DNA of 64,000 nucleotides, from contig NZ_LRAC01000002.1 of the NCBI RefSeq assembly GCF_001517085.1, positions 1-64,000 on the forward strand, read 5' to 3'. The notes beneath the pieces are model-generated. The model had not been told where the DNA came from. It saw only the letters and a list, made by a program, of their open reading frames with translations, and searched no databases. The stretch is from Paenibacillus sp. DMB5 (lineage in GTDB: Bacteria > Bacillota > Bacilli > Paenibacillales > Paenibacillaceae). A program made the position numbers and the translations under genes. Shown here in pieces: positions 17,394 through 26,854 of this stretch. Positions within the stretch are counted from its first letter, which is position 1. The number at the start of each line of letters is the position of its first letter.

Positions 17394-17401
17394 ATTGTAT
17401 G
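17394..17401 (-). promoter_or_regulatory. Sigma-E-like -10 of cotJABC
   Basis: The minus strand reads CATACAAT, the sigma-E -10 consensus. The -35 is unconvincing. cotJABC of B. subtilis is a known sigma-E operon, which supports the call. Confidence 0.5.
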
Positions 17402-17522
17402 AGACTTCGCCAATCAATCAGAACGTTCATGGCAAAAAAAACCGCACCGCCGCACCAGGACAAAACCCTGAATACAGCAGTACAGCTTATTCTTACCGGC
17501 AGCGGCTTTAACCCAAGCCGCT

Positions 17523-18881
17523 CTATTCTATTCCCTCATCTGCAGCGCTGTCTGTTTCTTCCGCCTCGGGCGGATTCTCCCGGTGGATTTTGATTCTGGT
17601 AATCCGCAGCCGGGTTGATTCCTCCACCTCAAAGGTAACATCGCCCACAACAATGTTTTTACCCTTCGACGGGTTGCCCTCCAGCTCCTTGAACAGCCAG
17701 CCGCCGATGGAATCGACTTCTTCGTCTTCTATAATTACACCAGTCAGGTCATTGACATCCTCAATCAGCATCCGCCCGTCCACGGAGATATATTCCCCGT
17801 TACGTTCAACGTCTGGACGCTCATTCTCGAACTCATCATGCAGATCGCCGACGATTTCTTCAAGAATATCCTCGGCAGTCAGCAGGCCGGCCGTTCCGCC
17901 GTACTCATCGACCACCAGCGTCAGCTGGGCTTTATTCTTCTGCATCAGCCGCAGGGCATGGCTAATCTCCATTGATTCCGGTACATTCAGAATCGGACGT
18001 ACCAGCGAAGCCAGATCATTCTGCTGATCGAGCGGGGCAAACAGCAGGTCGGTGATGTGAATAAATCCGATAATCCGGTCTTTGTCCTCATTGGCTACGG
18101 GATATCTGGAATGCTTGGTTTCCGTTATAATCCGCATGTTCTCTTCCAGCGATAGATTGCTGTACAGCACATCCATATCGGTGCGCGGCAGCATGACTTC
18201 ACGGGCCAGCAGGTCCGAGAATTCAAATATATTATCCATCAGCTTCATTTCATCCTGATCAATGACCCCGCTCTTGGCGCTCTGATTCATCAGGATGCGT
18301 ATTTCCTCCTCCGAGTGGGCGGCTTCCGCTTCACTGGCAGGCTCCACGCCAACCAGTCTAAGAAGCGCATTTGCCGAAGCATTCAGAATCCAGATGAACG
18401 GAAGAAACAGATTATAAAAGAACATCAGCGGTGCAGAGAGCAGCAGCGCAGAGCCTTCTGTTTTTTGAATCGCCAGGGATTTCGGAGCCAGCTCCCCCAG
18501 TACAATATGTAAGAAAGTAATAATGGAAAATCCGACTATAACCGACACAGTAGAAATTAAAGTATGATCGGTAACGCCTAGCTGAAACATCAGCGGCTCT
18601 ACCAACAGCTCCGAGATTGCCGGCTCCCCGATCCAGCCCAGCCCGAGGGAGGCAAGCGTAATTCCGAATTGGGTAGCAGACAGGTACGCATCCAGCTTCT
18701 TGTTAACCTTCAGCGCGTATCCGGCCATTTTGTTCCCCTCGCTCACCAGCTGGGTCAGACGGGACTGTCTGACCTTCACCAGCGAAAACTCCGCAGCAAC
18801 AAATATACCGTTTAACAAGACAAGCACCAGAACCAGAACCAGATTAAGCAATAAGCTTCCTATGTCAAATTCCGTATGCAC
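17523..18881 (-). CDS. CNNM/CBS/CorC-domain membrane protein (hemolysin C family)
   Basis: Integral membrane protein of 452 residues. Order: CNNM transmembrane domain with about four helices (LLLNLVLVLVLVLLNG near residue 10; GFSIITFLHIVLGELAPKSLA near 110), paired CBS domains (about 205-325, MLPRTDMDVL and RYPVANEDKDRIIGFIHITD), and a C-terminal CorC_HlyC domain ending near residue 430. Family members are implicated in magnesium or cobalt efflux; the old name hemolysin is misleading. The start is GTG with a weak GAGGCG site. It lies 18 bases after the radical SAM gene, so the two may share a transcript. Confidence 0.9.
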   Translation of the reverse strand: MHTEFDIGSLLLNLVLVLVLVLLNGIFVAAEFSLVKVRQSRLTQLVSEGNKMAGYALKVNKKLDAYLSATQFGITLASLGLGWIGEPAISELLVEPLMFQLGVTDHTLISTVSVIVGFSIITFLHIVLGELAPKSLAIQKTEGSALLLSAPLMFFYNLFLPFIWILNASANALLRLVGVEPASEAEAAHSEEEIRILMNQSAKSGVIDQDEMKLMDNIFEFSDLLAREVMLPRTDMDVLYSNLSLEENMRIITETKHSRYPVANEDKDRIIGFIHITDLLFAPLDQQNDLASLVRPILNVPESMEISHALRLMQKNKAQLTLVVDEYGGTAGLLTAEDILEEIVGDLHDEFENERPDVERNGEYISVDGRMLIEDVNDLTGVIIEDEEVDSIGGWLFKELEGNPSKGKNIVVGDVTFEVEESTRLRITRIKIHRENPPEAEETDSAADEGIE

Positions 18882-18899
18882 AATAACAACGCCTCGATT

Positions 18900-20036
18900 C
18901 TACAGTGTGATCGCCTTTCTTGATTTGAAATCGACCTTGGGGTAATACATATCAGCCACCAGCAGATTCGGACCGCAGCAGCCCGCAGCATCACAGAAGC
19001 AGTTCACCTTCTGGTTAAGAGGATGGCTGTTCTGCCAGTCGGCAAAGATATCGTCCAGCCTGCTTGAGCCAATGTTGCCGAAAGCGGAAATATCGGCAAA
19101 ATCCGTCACAAATACATCGCCGGTAAACATATTCACATTCACCCGGTTCCGTCCGTCCGGATCATTGCGCAGCGTCACATTCTTCTCTGTCCGCAGTCTG
19201 TGCAGCAGCCGCTGGTCCTCTTCAAGAGAACTGCAGGCGAAGAACGGAAGCGTGCCGAACAGCATCCACATCTCCGGATCACGGGCGTCCAGCAGAGAAT
19301 GAATCGCATCGCCCATCTCCTTCAGCGATAACACCGGCAGTGAGGAGGCAAAGCTTGAGGCATACATCGGATGAACCTCATGGCGTCTCGCGCCCATGTC
19401 ACCGATCAGCTTATGGATTTGCGGCAGCTTCGTATGGGTACGGTAGTTGATCATGGATTCTGCGGAGATCAGCATGCCATCCTCACTGAGCCGGCGGGAA
19501 TTCTCAATCATTGTGTCATATAGCCGGTACGCGGCTTCCCTGGCGACAGGATGTCCGCTGTTCGCGAAGCCGACCTCATGGAAGTCATCGCCGTTTACAT
19601 AATTAAATGAGATATGCATAACATCCAGATAAGGCAGCAGCTTCTCATACCGGGCGTACGGCATCGTCAAATTTGAATTAATCTGTGAGCGGATGCCCCG
19701 CTCGTGTGCATATTTCAGCAGCGGTACAATAATGTTATCTACGGTAGAAGCACGGAACATCGGCTCTCCCCCGGTAATGCTTATGGTTTGCAAATGCTCC
19801 ACTTCGTCAAGGCGCTTGAGCATATTGGCAAGCGGCAGCATTTCCCCTTCCTTCATGGTGAGGCTATCACCGACCGCACAGTGTTCACAGCGCATATTGC
19901 ACAGATTAGTAACCGTCATCTCCACACTGGTCAGTACATGCTGTCCATGCTGACGCAGCGAAGTAATCGGATCCCAAGGATCATAGCTTGGCGACAGCTC
20001 CCTTATTATTCTTGATGAAGGTTCTAATATACTCAT
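18900..20036 (-). CDS. yfkAB: YfkAB-like radical SAM protein
   Basis: Radical SAM enzyme of unknown substrate. The cluster motif CNMRCEHC is at about residues 46-53, the SAM-binding GGE in SITGGEP near 88. The C-terminus has the family signature CFCDAAGCCGPN, probably binding another cluster. 378 residues match the fused YfkAB family; in B. subtilis 168 this locus was originally annotated as two genes. Start follows AAAGGAG by nine bases. The role is unknown even in model species. Confidence 0.85.
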   Translation of the reverse strand: MSILEPSSRIIRELSPSYDPWDPITSLRQHGQHVLTSVEMTVTNLCNMRCEHCAVGDSLTMKEGEMLPLANMLKRLDEVEHLQTISITGGEPMFRASTVDNIIVPLLKYAHERGIRSQINSNLTMPYARYEKLLPYLDVMHISFNYVNGDDFHEVGFANSGHPVAREAAYRLYDTMIENSRRLSEDGMLISAESMINYRTHTKLPQIHKLIGDMGARRHEVHPMYASSFASSLPVLSLKEMGDAIHSLLDARDPEMWMLFGTLPFFACSSLEEDQRLLHRLRTEKNVTLRNDPDGRNRVNVNMFTGDVFVTDFADISAFGNIGSSRLDDIFADWQNSHPLNQKVNCFCDAAGCCGPNLLVADMYYPKVDFKSRKAITL

Positions 20037-20311
20037 TTTTGCTTGCTCCTTTAATACGTATTCCTTATTATTAACCCAAATAAATGAAAAAGATAGGCAA
20101 CTTACCCTTTATCATACCACGCCCGGCCAAAAAACTGCATATTCCGAAACCGCTGGATGCCGGTGTGCCGAGAAAACAGCTCCTAATGAAAAACAGCGGG
20201 GCGATAACAGGCATTGTCAACCGCACAATTGCGGCTGCTGCCTGTTATTCGCTCCTCGCTGCTAGGAGGCAGAATGCTTCGTGCGAAGCCTCCTGCCGCA
20301 ATTTCTGCAAT
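20037..20311. other. Intergenic region with hairpins
   Basis: On the minus strand, downstream of the HD-GYP gene, are a GCTTCG/CGAAGC hairpin near 20275 and a nested hairpin ATAACAGGCA/TGCCTGTTAT around CCGCAATTGTGCGG (about 20202-20243). Neither has a clear T run, but they probably help to end the HD-GYP transcript. Confidence 0.4.
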
Positions 20312-21412
20312 TCAGGTGGACTTCGTCTGCTCGTCTTCATCCGAGACATCGGAAATCACTACGGAAAGCGCGGTGCCCAGATCAATCTCATACGGCGTAA
20401 CCGGTTCACCTTCCTGACCTGTAATCACCCGTACTACCGGCCTATGCGGTATGCTGGGGTCTATCTTCACAACAATACCGCTTTCCCCTGTACTCAGCTT
20501 GACTGTCAGCCCAAGCGGATAGATTGCCACTCTGTCTCTGAACAGCTCAAGCTGCTTCTGCTCGTACAAGGTACCGGAACCGACATACAGCGCTTCAACC
20601 GCCTGGTGGGGCAGCATCGCTTTTTTGTAGATCCGGTTAGAGGTCATCGCATCATAAGAATCAGCGACACCCAGCCACTTGGCGTATTCATGAATCTGCG
20701 GACCGGTCAGCCCGCGCGGATAGCCGGTGCCGTTAATACGCTCATGATGCTGCAGTGCGCAATGCGCCGCGAGCAGCGGGATGTTAGGCTCATCCTTGAG
20801 AATCCGGTAGCCGATCTCCGTATGGGCCTGCATATGGCGGAATTCTTCATCGCTAAGCATACCGGGCTTTTGAACGATTTTGACCGGAATCTGGGTTTTG
20901 CCGATATCATGCAGCAGCGAACCGAGACCGAGCACGCGCAGCTCTTCTCTGCTGTAGCCATAAGCAATGCCAAGGACAAGTGTATACAGACATACATTAA
21001 GTGAATGGACATACAGGTAATTATCAGCTGTGTGCATATCCGCCAGCATAATCATCGGATCTTCCTGGGAGGACATATCGTCCAGAATGGAATCCATTAC
21101 CTTGGAGAATTTTTTGTCCAGATGATAAAAGCCTTTGGTAATACCGGACATGCTGGACATCTCCTGGAACTGGTTACGGATTACCTTAAGCGCCTGGTTA
21201 CGCGTTTCATCATGCAGCAATGTGGTGATCACAACATCATCTGTATTGGCGTCCTCTATATAGACATAGCCGATGTCGATCCTGGCCAGCCGCTTAATTA
21301 ACGCATCCGTCAGTTCTACCCCGTCAGCGAGCAGAACAAGTCCTTCATCATTATAAATCTTTTTTCCCAGCTTCATCCCCGACTGAAGCCGATTCACGGA
21401 TACTAAACGCAC
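20312..21412 (-). CDS. HD-GYP domain protein, probable cyclic di-GMP phosphodiesterase
   Basis: Cytoplasmic protein of 366 residues. An N-terminal region of about 110 residues is followed by an HD-GYP domain: HSLNVCLYTL, SLLHDIGKTQIP (HD pair), HTEIGYRIL, ALQHHERINGTGYPRGL (GYP motif) and GVADSYDAMTS. All expected metal ligands are present, so hydrolysis of cyclic di-GMP is likely. The GTG start lies after AGGAGTGAG. A paralogue with the same layout but a broken HD pair is at 24786-25826. Confidence 0.9.
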   Translation of the reverse strand: MRLVSVNRLQSGMKLGKKIYNDEGLVLLADGVELTDALIKRLARIDIGYVYIEDANTDDVVITTLLHDETRNQALKVIRNQFQEMSSMSGITKGFYHLDKKFSKVMDSILDDMSSQEDPMIMLADMHTADNYLYVHSLNVCLYTLVLGIAYGYSREELRVLGLGSLLHDIGKTQIPVKIVQKPGMLSDEEFRHMQAHTEIGYRILKDEPNIPLLAAHCALQHHERINGTGYPRGLTGPQIHEYAKWLGVADSYDAMTSNRIYKKAMLPHQAVEALYVGSGTLYEQKQLELFRDRVAIYPLGLTVKLSTGESGIVVKIDPSIPHRPVVRVITGQEGEPVTPYEIDLGTALSVVISDVSDEDEQTKST

Positions 21413-21508
21413 CTTGGCTCACTCCTGCCTTTAACGGTAAATTACTATTCTGTTTCTAAAGCTATAAATGCATTCTGTGTCTATACCGTTATATTGAACG
21501 AACCTGGG

Positions 21509-22336
21509 CTAGCGCATAATAAACAGCCAGAAAACGGCTGCCAGTATAAAACGGTAAATGGCAAAATGCGTCGGTCTGATCTTCTGGATCAGCTTCATAA
21601 ATAATACCACCACGACATAAGCGACCACAAAGGCAATCACGAAGCCGATCGCAAAATCCCAAATGGTATCCTTGGTGAAATATTTGTAAGAATCCAGCAG
21701 CTCATAGCCGGATGCAGCGCACATAATCGGAATGGCAATAAGGAAGGAGAAGTCGGCTGACGCCTTATAGCTTACCCCGCTCAGCATACCGCCTGAAATC
21801 GTTGAACCGGAACGTGAAAATCCCGGCCAGAGCACTGAAATAATCTGGTACAGACCGATGGCCAGCGCCTGGCCGTAGGACAAGTCATCCAGCTCATGCG
21901 CAGTCACGCGCGATTTGCGCTTGTTCCACCACTCCGCCACAATCATCAGTATCCCGCCGGCAACGAGCGCCCAGAGCACCGTAGTGGCTCCGAACAGGCC
22001 TTTAATAAAGTCCCGGGCAAAAAAGGCCACAGCCAGCGCCGGAGCAATCCCAAGGATCACGTGAATCAGATTGAGCCGTGAGGCCGGCATTACTCCGCCT
22101 CTGCCCCGGTTACTGCGCCCGATGCCGAGCAGATCCAGCACCCGTTTGCGGTAGACCAGTGCAATGGCCAGAATTGCGCCAAGCTGAATCACGATTTCAT
22201 AGGTCTTCATGATCGGCGACTGTTCATCAAAGCCAAGCAGCTTGGTAGTGAGAATCATATGGCCCGTAGAAGATACCGGAATAAATTCGGTAATTCCTTC
22301 TACTATAGCTAGAATTATTGCTGTAATTGTATCCAT
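21509..22336 (-). CDS. uppP: Undecaprenyl-diphosphatase UppP (BacA)
   Basis: Integral membrane phosphatase that recycles undecaprenyl pyrophosphate to the monophosphate carrier for cell-wall synthesis; extra copies give bacitracin resistance. 275 residues, about eight helices. Signature motifs EGITEFIPVSSTGHMIL (residues 13-29) and LWPGFSRSGSTISGGM (near 170) are intact. AGGAGGAAGCT precedes the ATG. It lies 77 bases after the YunD-like gene. Confidence 0.96.
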   Translation of the reverse strand: MDTITAIILAIVEGITEFIPVSSTGHMILTTKLLGFDEQSPIMKTYEIVIQLGAILAIALVYRKRVLDLLGIGRSNRGRGGVMPASRLNLIHVILGIAPALAVAFFARDFIKGLFGATTVLWALVAGGILMIVAEWWNKRKSRVTAHELDDLSYGQALAIGLYQIISVLWPGFSRSGSTISGGMLSGVSYKASADFSFLIAIPIMCAASGYELLDSYKYFTKDTIWDFAIGFVIAFVVAYVVVVLFMKLIQKIRPTHFAIYRFILAAVFWLFIMR

Positions 22337-22413
22337 AGCTTCCTCCTGATTGAAAAATGAACACTGCTTCGGGTTATTGCCTTTGCTGTTATGTGCTTAT
22401 GTAAGAAAAGCTA

Positions 22414-23853
22414 TTAAGCGCCTGTGTCTACCCAGCGGATACCGGCGCTTTCTTCCAGGCTTCCAGGACGCTGCAGCTCCATCCGCAGCAGATCGCGCAG
22501 AAAATGCGGCACCAGATACACCGGATCGCGTCCGTTCGCAATACTCTCATAGCCGGAACGGAAGGTGAACATATCCAGGGTACCGACCTCATATTCCGTT
22601 TCGTCCTCCAGCGGCTCCCCTTCGACAAAAACTGCAATACTGTTATCATAAGGCATCACAGCAGGGTCGTACAAGATTTTTAATCCGTCGGCAGCCAGGC
22701 TGCCGAGCACCTTTCCCCTGAAGCCGTAACCGAATATCGGCTTCATGCAGAACGCTTCTGTCAGGCTCTGCGCAAGAGCGGTCCGGATGTCTCTGCCCGT
22801 AAGCTTTATAATGCAGGGATTGATCGGTGACGGGCACAGCGCATGCAGCATACCTGCTGTTATGTTGCCTTCCGGAAGCGGACCGAGCAGCTGACCCGTA
22901 TTGACCAGCGACAGTCTGGTGCCTGTAAACCGGCGCACGGCCTGGGCCAGCAGATTGCCGAAGGGCGATTCACCGAGCAGATCCAGCGGAAGCTCCCGCT
23001 CTGTAATCGCTACAGTCTCTTCCAGCGCCTCATGCCCCTGCTGCTGATGCAGTGCAGCCGCCGGAGCAATCACGGACTCGGTCAGCTGCTGATCCAGTTC
23101 AACGCAGCCGCCGCTTACCAGTCTGAACGGGCTGCCGGCTTCAGGCCGCTCAAACTGCAGTCTGCCCAGATAGCGGCCGAATTTCCCGGCCCCGCAGACC
23201 GCGGTTCCGTTAATCAGGAGCGGCTGCTCCAGCAGATGATGGGTGTGGCCTCCGAGAATGGCATGCACGCCCTCCAGACGCTCGGCCAGAATCTTATCTG
23301 CCGGCAGTCCCAGATGGGAAAGGATGATCACAATATCCGCCTGCTGAGCCAGCAGCCGGCATTGCTCACGAAGCGCATCCTCAGGCTCCATGACTTCCCA
23401 TCCCAGCAGTGCATAAAAGGAGGTAAACGCAGCAGTAGCCCCGGTTATGCCGATCCTGATGCCGTTCTTCTCCACAATGGCATGCTGCCTCATCCATTGC
23501 GGAGGCTGCCCGGTGGCGGCATCAAGAAAATTACAGCATACTACGGGGCACTGCAGCCCTGAGAATATGGCGGCCAGCGTCTCCGGTGAAAAGGTCAGGC
23601 CTTCGTTATTGCCGATGGTTACCGCGTCATACCCGGTCAGATTGATGATGTCTATATTCGCCTGACCCATTGTACCTTCCGTCTCTACAGCGGCCCGGTC
23701 CATATGGTCGCCGATATCCACCAGCAGCACTGCGTCCTCACCTGCTGCAGCTTTAAGCCCGGCTATTCCGGCGGCAATGGGACTCATCGTCTCAAAATGG
23801 CTATGTATATCATTGGTATGCAGTATCGTCAGTCTTTGCGGTGCAGACTCCAT
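22414..23853 (-). CDS. YunD-like bifunctional metallophosphatase/5'-nucleotidase
   Basis: Predicted nucleotidase of about 479 residues. N-terminal metallophosphatase domain: ILHTNDIHSHFETM, LLVDIGDHMD, TIGNNEGLTF, IILSHLGLP, ILGGHTHH carry the di-metal ligands. C-terminal nucleotidase domain (from about 290) with NTGQLLG and KPIFGYGFRG. No signal peptide after the chosen start, so it should be cytoplasmic as for YunD. The ATG at 23853 (MESAPQRL) or the GTG at 23859 both sit after AAGGAAGGG; longer frames overlap the divergent moa gene and are not credible. Confidence 0.88.
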   Translation of the reverse strand: MESAPQRLTILHTNDIHSHFETMSPIAAGIAGLKAAAGEDAVLLVDIGDHMDRAAVETEGTMGQANIDIINLTGYDAVTIGNNEGLTFSPETLAAIFSGLQCPVVCCNFLDAATGQPPQWMRQHAIVEKNGIRIGITGATAAFTSFYALLGWEVMEPEDALREQCRLLAQQADIVIILSHLGLPADKILAERLEGVHAILGGHTHHLLEQPLLINGTAVCGAGKFGRYLGRLQFERPEAGSPFRLVSGGCVELDQQLTESVIAPAAALHQQQGHEALEETVAITERELPLDLLGESPFGNLLAQAVRRFTGTRLSLVNTGQLLGPLPEGNITAGMLHALCPSPINPCIIKLTGRDIRTALAQSLTEAFCMKPIFGYGFRGKVLGSLAADGLKILYDPAVMPYDNSIAVFVEGEPLEDETEYEVGTLDMFTFRSGYESIANGRDPVYLVPHFLRDLLRMELQRPGSLEESAGIRWVDTGA

Positions 23854-23991
23854 GAGCACTAGTTCCCTTCCTTCTGTAAAGCCGTTCCGGCAGAAGCGGC
23901 AGGCATGTAATCTTATGTAGCCTAGCATAACATTTTCAGGGGCATTATGGTATATTGGAATCATTATTAGAACCCCGAGGTGAAATGAACA

Positions 23992-24705
23992 ATGCAGATC
24001 AACATTCGCCTGTTCGCCGGCCTGGCCGAGCTGTTCAGTGCATCCACCCTGAAATTCCAGGCACCCGAAGCCCCGTTGACCGCAGGCAGACTGAAGGCGC
24101 TGCTTGCCGCTGCTTATCCTGAGGCTGCACAGCAGATCCATACTTCACTCGTAGCTATTGACCACGAATATGCGCCTGATGATACACCTGTTACTGAAGA
24201 CTCTGAAGTAGCACTGATCCCTCCAGTATCAGGAGGGGAACCTGCAGATACCGACGGGGAGACAGCCGACGGACTGTTTATCATTACCGGCCAGCCTCTT
24301 AATGCGGAAGCACTGCTGGACAAGGTGCTGGATCAGAATCACGGCGCTTCCCTTGTATTTGTTGGTACTACCCGGGAAATGACCGGGGACCAGCGGACAA
24401 CAGCCCTTCATTATGAAGCCTATACTCCCATGGCGCTTGCCAAGCTGCAGGAAATCGGCAACGATGTCCGGAGACGGTGGAATGCTAATTGCGCAATTGC
24501 ACACCGGACAGGCCTGGTAGGACTTAAGGAGGCCAGTGTCATCATCGCCGTCTCTGCAGCCCACCGCGACATCTGTTATGAAGCAAGCCGGTATGCCATC
24601 GAGAAGCTGAAGGCCGATGTACCGGTATGGAAGAAGGATATCAATGAATCCGGTGAGGTCTGGCTCGGCTCTGACCCGAAAGCCAAAGCGTATAAATCCC
24701 TGTAA
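23992..24705 (+). CDS. MoaD-MoaE fusion, molybdopterin synthase
   Basis: Converts cyclic pyranopterin monophosphate to molybdopterin. Residues 1-82 are a MoaD ubiquitin-like domain (INIRLFAGLAEL) ending in PPVSGG; residues about 92-237 are MoaE (ITGQPLNAEALLDKV, GTTREMTGD, LHYEAYTPMA, HRTGLVGLKEASVIIAVS, PVWKKDINESGEVW). In free MoaD the C-terminal GlyGly must be exposed to become the thiocarboxylate, so the fusion would need cleavage after SGG, as reported for the similar MoaX of Mycobacterium tuberculosis. Start follows GAGGTG. No other moa gene is nearby. Confidence 0.93.
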   Translation: MQINIRLFAGLAELFSASTLKFQAPEAPLTAGRLKALLAAAYPEAAQQIHTSLVAIDHEYAPDDTPVTEDSEVALIPPVSGGEPADTDGETADGLFIITGQPLNAEALLDKVLDQNHGASLVFVGTTREMTGDQRTTALHYEAYTPMALAKLQEIGNDVRRRWNANCAIAHRTGLVGLKEASVIIAVSAAHRDICYEASRYAIEKLKADVPVWKKDINESGEVWLGSDPKAKAYKSL

Positions 24706-24785
24706 ACCTTACGGTAAAACCATTGAATAATTCCGTCTTTGTTGCTATGCTGGGTACAAATTACTATTAGTAAGGTGGCATAGCA

Positions 24786-25826
24786 TTGAGAGTACACGTC
24801 ATGGATCTTAAAGCCGGTGATTACCTGCAGTCGGATACCTTTAGTTCAAGAGGCCTACACGTATTATCCAAAGGATCGCGCCTTCGGCTTGAAGAAATCT
24901 CCAGGCTGATACAGCACGGCGTTGATTACGTTGATATTGATGCCCGGGAGCACATCGTTATTCACACCGGCAGTTCTCCCGTCATCGAGACTGTAAATGC
25001 AAGCTTTGACAACAGTATAGAAGGCTTTGAGTCACTGTATTTGGAAGCGTTGACCAAAGGGAGCTTCAACCAGTCCGTGGTAGATGACATCCTTCAGCCT
25101 ACCCTGCAGGCACTGGACAAGCACAAAGATGTAGTAACGCTGCTGATGCTGCTGGACAGGGAAGATAATTACACGTACAACCATTCCCTGCAGGTTGGCA
25201 TGCTTTCCTATTATATAGCATCATGGCTCGGATATTCCAAGCAGGAGTGTTATGAGATCGCTCGGGCCGGATATTTAATCGACATCGGCAATTGCCAGAT
25301 TCCTCCGTCCATCCTCCAGAAGCCGGGTAAGCTTACACCTCAAGAATATGAAGAAGTCAAACTACATACGCTTTACGGCAATGAAATTATCCGCAGTTCC
25401 ATGGACCACCCCTTTACGGCGCTTATTGCCCTGCAGCATCATGAACGGGATGACGGCACCGGCTATCCGAACAACCTGACCAAATCCGAGATCCATCCCT
25501 ATGCCCAGATTGCAGCCGTTGCCGATACTTACAGTGCAATGACCTCCCAGCGGGCCTACCAGTCGAAACAGGAATTCATCTCCGTCCTGCGGGAACTTAA
25601 TTCCCTCAGCTTCGGCAAGCTGAACGGCAGTCATGTACAAGCCTTCATCCAGCATCTGATGCCCAATTTCATTAACAAAAAGGTGCTGCTCAGCACCGGT
25701 GACAAGGGTGTTATTATTATGAACAATCCCCTTGATGTCTTCCGTCCGCTGGTTCAGATTGAGAGCAAATTTGTTGATCTGTCCCGTGAGCGCCATATCA
25801 CCGTAGCAGAAATTTACATGGAATAA
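24786..25826 (+). CDS. HD-GYP-like protein with degenerate HD pair
   Basis: 346 residues with the same plan as the protein at 20312-21412: an N-terminal domain (MDLKAGDYL...) and an HD-GYP domain. It keeps NHSLQVGMLS, LHTLYGNEII, LQHHERDDGTGYPNNL and AVADTYSAMTS, but the HD motif reads YLIDIGNCQIP instead of LLHDIGKTQIP, so the metal-binding His is Ile and the Lys is Asn. It is therefore likely inactive as a phosphodiesterase, perhaps a cyclic di-GMP sensor. TTG start eight bases after AAGGTGG. Confidence 0.85.
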   Translation: MRVHVMDLKAGDYLQSDTFSSRGLHVLSKGSRLRLEEISRLIQHGVDYVDIDAREHIVIHTGSSPVIETVNASFDNSIEGFESLYLEALTKGSFNQSVVDDILQPTLQALDKHKDVVTLLMLLDREDNYTYNHSLQVGMLSYYIASWLGYSKQECYEIARAGYLIDIGNCQIPPSILQKPGKLTPQEYEEVKLHTLYGNEIIRSSMDHPFTALIALQHHERDDGTGYPNNLTKSEIHPYAQIAAVADTYSAMTSQRAYQSKQEFISVLRELNSLSFGKLNGSHVQAFIQHLMPNFINKKVLLSTGDKGVIIMNNPLDVFRPLVQIESKFVDLSRERHITVAEIYME

Positions 25827-25830
25827 GCAC

Positions 25831-25874
25831 AAGAGGCTTCCTACGCTGCTGATTGCGGCTGGAGCCTCTTTTTT
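25831..25874 (+). terminator. Rho-independent terminator after the HD-GYP-like gene
   Basis: AGAGGCTTCC pairs with GGCTGGAGCCTCT across a short loop, followed by TTTTTT. Confidence 0.75.
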
Positions 25875-26032
25875 AACTTCCGCCCAGCTCCTTAACTTAA
25901 AATTTCAGGTCCATTCTAGATACTGATTCAGTTCATCAGGGAAATTACTTTTTATGGCTTGTACAACCGTTTGGACTCCTGTTTCTCTGGCGAGGCTGTT
26001 AAGACAGCTGCACAAAAACTGGAGGTGGAGTG

Positions 26033-26284
26033 ATGCTACTGATTCATCAGCGGCTGGCTGAGCTGTATACGATAAGCCGCATGCGACCGCTTACGCCGGC
26101 AGAGCTTACAGAACAAGAGCACTGCCTGCACGCTAATAGCGTCTACTGCTGGGAAATAAGCCGGCTGAATATGGAGGGGCAGCTTGCAGCCCGGACCGGG
26201 GACGCGTTATGGCAGGAGGAGATTCAGGCACAGCTGCTGGAAGTACAATGCAGCGGCAAAGCTGCCAGACGGCGCAAAGAGTAG
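26033..26284 (+). CDS. Small conserved Paenibacillus-type protein (DUF7667-like)
   Basis: 83 residues, no signal peptide or membrane segment, predicted helical. The pattern IHQRLAELYTI, RPLTPAELTEQEHCLHAN, YCWEISRLN, WQEEIQAQL resembles small uncharacterised proteins common in Paenibacillus; I give the DUF name from memory. GGAGGTGGAG lies four to eight bases before the ATG at 26033. It is followed 78 bases later by the VOC gene on the same strand. Function unknown. Confidence 0.7.
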   Translation: MLLIHQRLAELYTISRMRPLTPAELTEQEHCLHANSVYCWEISRLNMEGQLAARTGDALWQEEIQAQLLEVQCSGKAARRRKE

Positions 26285-26362
26285 CACACTTGAACGGCAG
26301 GAGGCTCATATTTTATGATAAAGGCACTATAAAATGTAATAGGCATCCAGGAGATGAATACT

Positions 26363-26848
26363 ATGATTACAGGCCTTTTCGAAACCCATATTAATGTTAG
26401 CAATTATATCAGGTCATCGCAGTTTTATGAGCAGCTGCTCGGAATTCTTCCGCTGCTTGATGATCCTGTCCGCAGGTCTAAATTTTACTGGGTCGGCAAA
26501 CCCGGGGAAGCTATGCTGGGAATACGCGAGAATTACCCGTCTCCGCTTGTTCAGCGCCAGCATTTTGCCTTCAGAATTGAGCTGAACGATATGCTTCGGG
26601 CTCGCAGCTATCTTGAAGGGCTAGGCATCAAGGCCGAGAATTTCCGGGGTGAGAGCGCTGAAGAGCTGCTGGTCTTCCCCTTCATGCCGGCAGTATCGAT
26701 CTACTTCGATGATCCGGACGGTCATTCCCTGGAGCTGATTGCGATGCTGCCGGATGTTCCCAGACCGGAGCTTGAGATCATGCCCTGGACAGAATGGGAA
26801 GGTCTGCACGGCAGGGAGCTGCCTGCCTCCTCTTCCTTTACAGAGTAA
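26363..26848 (+). CDS. VOC-family protein (glyoxalase/dioxygenase fold)
   Basis: 161 residues forming two beta-alpha-beta-beta-beta modules. Metal-ligand candidates: His of FETHINVSNY near residue 7, His of QHFAFRIEL near 72 and Glu of HSLELIAML near 127. The fold occurs in glyoxalase I, extradiol dioxygenases and fosfomycin- or bleomycin-resistance proteins; the sequence alone does not say which. The ATG at 26363 is nine bases after CAGGAG; the ATG at 26354 touches that site and is rejected. Confidence 0.85.
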   Translation: MITGLFETHINVSNYIRSSQFYEQLLGILPLLDDPVRRSKFYWVGKPGEAMLGIRENYPSPLVQRQHFAFRIELNDMLRARSYLEGLGIKAENFRGESAEELLVFPFMPAVSIYFDDPDGHSLELIAMLPDVPRPELEIMPWTEWEGLHGRELPASSSFTE

Positions 26849-26854
26849 ACATAA

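Noticed and set aside
20084-21004. 306-codon plus-strand open frame.
   Set aside because: Antisense to the HD-GYP gene, no ribosome site, no family.
22414-24141. Longer start for the YunD-like protein.
   Set aside because: It would overlap the divergent moa gene and place an unrelated sequence before the conserved ILHTNDIH motif.
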